Below are positions 5,848 to 6,718 of a stretch of 6,718 bases of DNA, in pieces. A program made the position numbers and the translations under genes. Origin of the DNA: Gammaproteobacteria bacterium (GTDB taxonomy: Bacteria; Pseudomonadota; Gammaproteobacteria; UBA9339); assembly GCA_018814965.1 (NCBI GenBank), contig JAHIYS010000040.1, positions 1-6,718 on the forward strand, read 5' to 3'. The stretch's first letter is position 1, and every line of letters begins with the position of its first letter. The notes beneath the pieces are model-generated. The model was not told where the DNA came from. It saw only the letters and a list, made by a program, of their open reading frames with translations, and ran no database searches.

Positions 5848-6204
5848 ATGTCTAAACATATCCCAGCAAAACTGAAAGCTCAATTAGGCGAATGCTTAGC
5901 CGAGTGGTATCGCCACTTTGGCAAAGTAGCACCCCGTCGCGCTTATCACGAAGATGATGAAAGCGGTGGAGAAGGCACCGCGAAACCTGTGTTTGATGGG
6001 CATCCATATTTAAACGAAATGCCGCTTGGTGCTTCTTCAGATTTGTCATCAATCATAGTAAATGACAGCAGAACTCTTGACGAGGCAAATAAACGCAGCG
6101 ATGAACTAACCCTAGATCTACAAAATAAATTAGATCTAGCCCTTGGACAGAAAAGACAAAATAAATTTATACATCAACATCACACAAAACCACTACCCTT
6201 TTAA
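5848..6204 (+). CDS. Unrecognised 118-residue protein upstream of ankH
   Basis: I do not recognise a family. The product appears soluble, with no signal peptide or membrane segment. It has a basic, probably helical N-terminus with an aromatic cluster WYRHF (20-24), an acidic Gly-rich loop HEDDESGGEG (34-43), a PVFDGHPYLNEMP segment (47-59), a probable helix or short coiled coil (about 75-100) and a basic His-rich tail. Codon-level appearance matches its neighbours. No Shine-Dalgarno precedes the ATG, and the next in-frame ATG (residue 58) would discard half the protein, so a leaderless start is favoured. It ends 28 bp before ankH on the same strand, so the two are probably co-transcribed; a partner role or unrelated housekeeping role is open. 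The C-terminus lacks the Glu-rich block common in Dot/Icm substrates. Confidence 0.7.
   Translation: MSKHIPAKLKAQLGECLAEWYRHFGKVAPRRAYHEDDESGGEGTAKPVFDGHPYLNEMPLGASSDLSSIIVNDSRTLDEANKRSDELTLDLQNKLDLALGQKRQNKFIHQHHTKPLPF
6112..6139. repeat. 9-bp perfect inverted repeat inside the 118-residue gene
   Basis: CTAGATCTA (6112-6120) and TAGATCTAG (6131-6139) flank a 10-nt AT-rich loop, about 95 nt before the ankH start. It encodes the near-repeat LDLQNKLDL. No T-run follows, so it is not a terminator; it may affect mRNA folding or stability, or be a by-product of the repeated codons. Confidence 0.5.
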
Positions 6205-6232
6205 ATTGACCAGCTAATTTAAGGAAGATTTT

Positions 6233-6718
6233 ATGTCACTTTCAAAAAAAATAATTTACGGATCAGATAAAGAGGTAATCGAATTTCTAAAAAGCAACCC
6301 TGAGCTTAATGTTATCGATGAATATGGCTACACTCCCTTAATTCAAACCGCAATCATTAATAGCCTACCAAAAGCAAAAATATTATTAGATGCTGGAGCT
6401 GAAGTTGACTTTCCAGACCTAACCGGTAGAACCGCCCTTTTTTGGGCCGCAGATAATGACAATTTAGAACTATGCAATTTATGCTTAAAGTATCATGCCA
6501 ACCCCAATGCATACTCAAGCGGAGGACAGCCGATCCTAGTGATGCCTTTGATGAAAAATCACCAAGAAATTAAAAAGCTACTTGTTGCTTCTGGTGCCAA
6601 ACTAGATTTTGCGCAAGATTTTTTAAATGCAAAACTAATTGGCCATGGTTTTGAGCTTGAAGGCAGAGCAGATATCGTCGATACCCGTAATGTTTTTATT
6701 GAGGTTGAGCTTGAAGGA
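6233..6718 (+). CDS. ankH: AnkH/LegA3-like ankyrin-repeat Dot/Icm effector, N-terminal 162 residues (runs off right edge)
   Basis: The frame starts at ATG 6233 with a strong AAGGAAG site (6221-6227) and stays open to the edge. It begins MSLSKKIIYGSDKEVIEFLK and holds about three ankyrin repeats: roughly residues 30-59 (EYGYTPL... LLDAGAEVD), 63-93 (LTGRTALFWAADN...) and 97-125 (ending LLVASGAKLD). A non-ankyrin segment with LIGHGFELEGRADIVDT (135-151) then begins. I recognise this arrangement as AnkH (LegA3) of Legionella, a core effector present across the genus. In L. pneumophila it is translocated by the Dot/Icm system; it is reported to bind host LARP7 of the 7SK snRNP and to have a cysteine-protease-like fold after the repeats. 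That domain would lie beyond the window, so its key residues and the C-terminal secretion signal cannot be checked. Another ankyrin protein is possible but less likely. Confidence 0.82.
   Translation, partial: MSLSKKIIYGSDKEVIEFLKSNPELNVIDEYGYTPLIQTAIINSLPKAKILLDAGAEVDFPDLTGRTALFWAADNDNLELCNLCLKYHANPNAYSSGGQPILVMPLMKNHQEIKKLLVASGAKLDFAQDFLNAKLIGHGFELEGRADIVDTRNVFIEVELEG

Noticed and set aside
5852..6052. Minus-strand frame of 66 codons inside the 118-residue gene
   Set aside because: Antisense shadow without a ribosome-binding site; the plus-strand frame is longer and sits in line with ankH.

Overview
The window looks like a chromosomal segment of a Legionella species or close relative. The DNA is AT-rich and gammaproteobacterial. 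It carries the accD-folC-dedD-cvpA cluster typical of gammaproteobacteria, and its right edge encodes the start of a protein I recognise as AnkH (LegA3), an ankyrin-repeat effector of the Dot/Icm type IV secretion system. This assignment rests on protein recognition only; no search was run.

Layout. Positions 1-683 are an accessory junction. It holds the N-terminal part of an unrecognised minus-strand protein (228 to 1), a perfect 24-bp inverted repeat (263-346), and a 75-residue minus-strand peptide gene (580 to 353) whose first 17 residues form a textbook double-glycine leader of the class II bacteriocin/microcin type. Positions 684-4113 are a tight minus-strand operon, read accD, folC, dedD, cvpA, with junctions of +2, +18 and -4 nt. 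It links malonyl-CoA synthesis, folate polyglutamylation, septal peptidoglycan binding and an inner-membrane protein. In E. coli the next gene would be purF; within this window it is replaced by the peptide gene and repeats.

Positions 4114-4531 have no gene. They hold a 179-bp, nearly fully palindromic MITE-like element with 23-bp terminal inverted repeats and a TTA duplication, inserted only 38 bp upstream of the accD start, then a degenerate palindromic-repeat patch with two small hairpins. Positions 4532-5773 (minus) encode an aromatic amino acid permease of the TyrP family. A 74-bp AT-rich divergent spacer separates it from a plus-strand pair: an unrecognised 118-residue protein, probably translated from a leaderless message, and ankH, which runs off the right edge.

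The least-described items are the double-glycine peptide next to cvpA with a repeat-derived 3' end, the palindromic element sitting on the promoter region of a probably essential operon, and the small unknown gene leading into ankH. No tRNA, rRNA, CRISPR array or complete transposase gene is visible.
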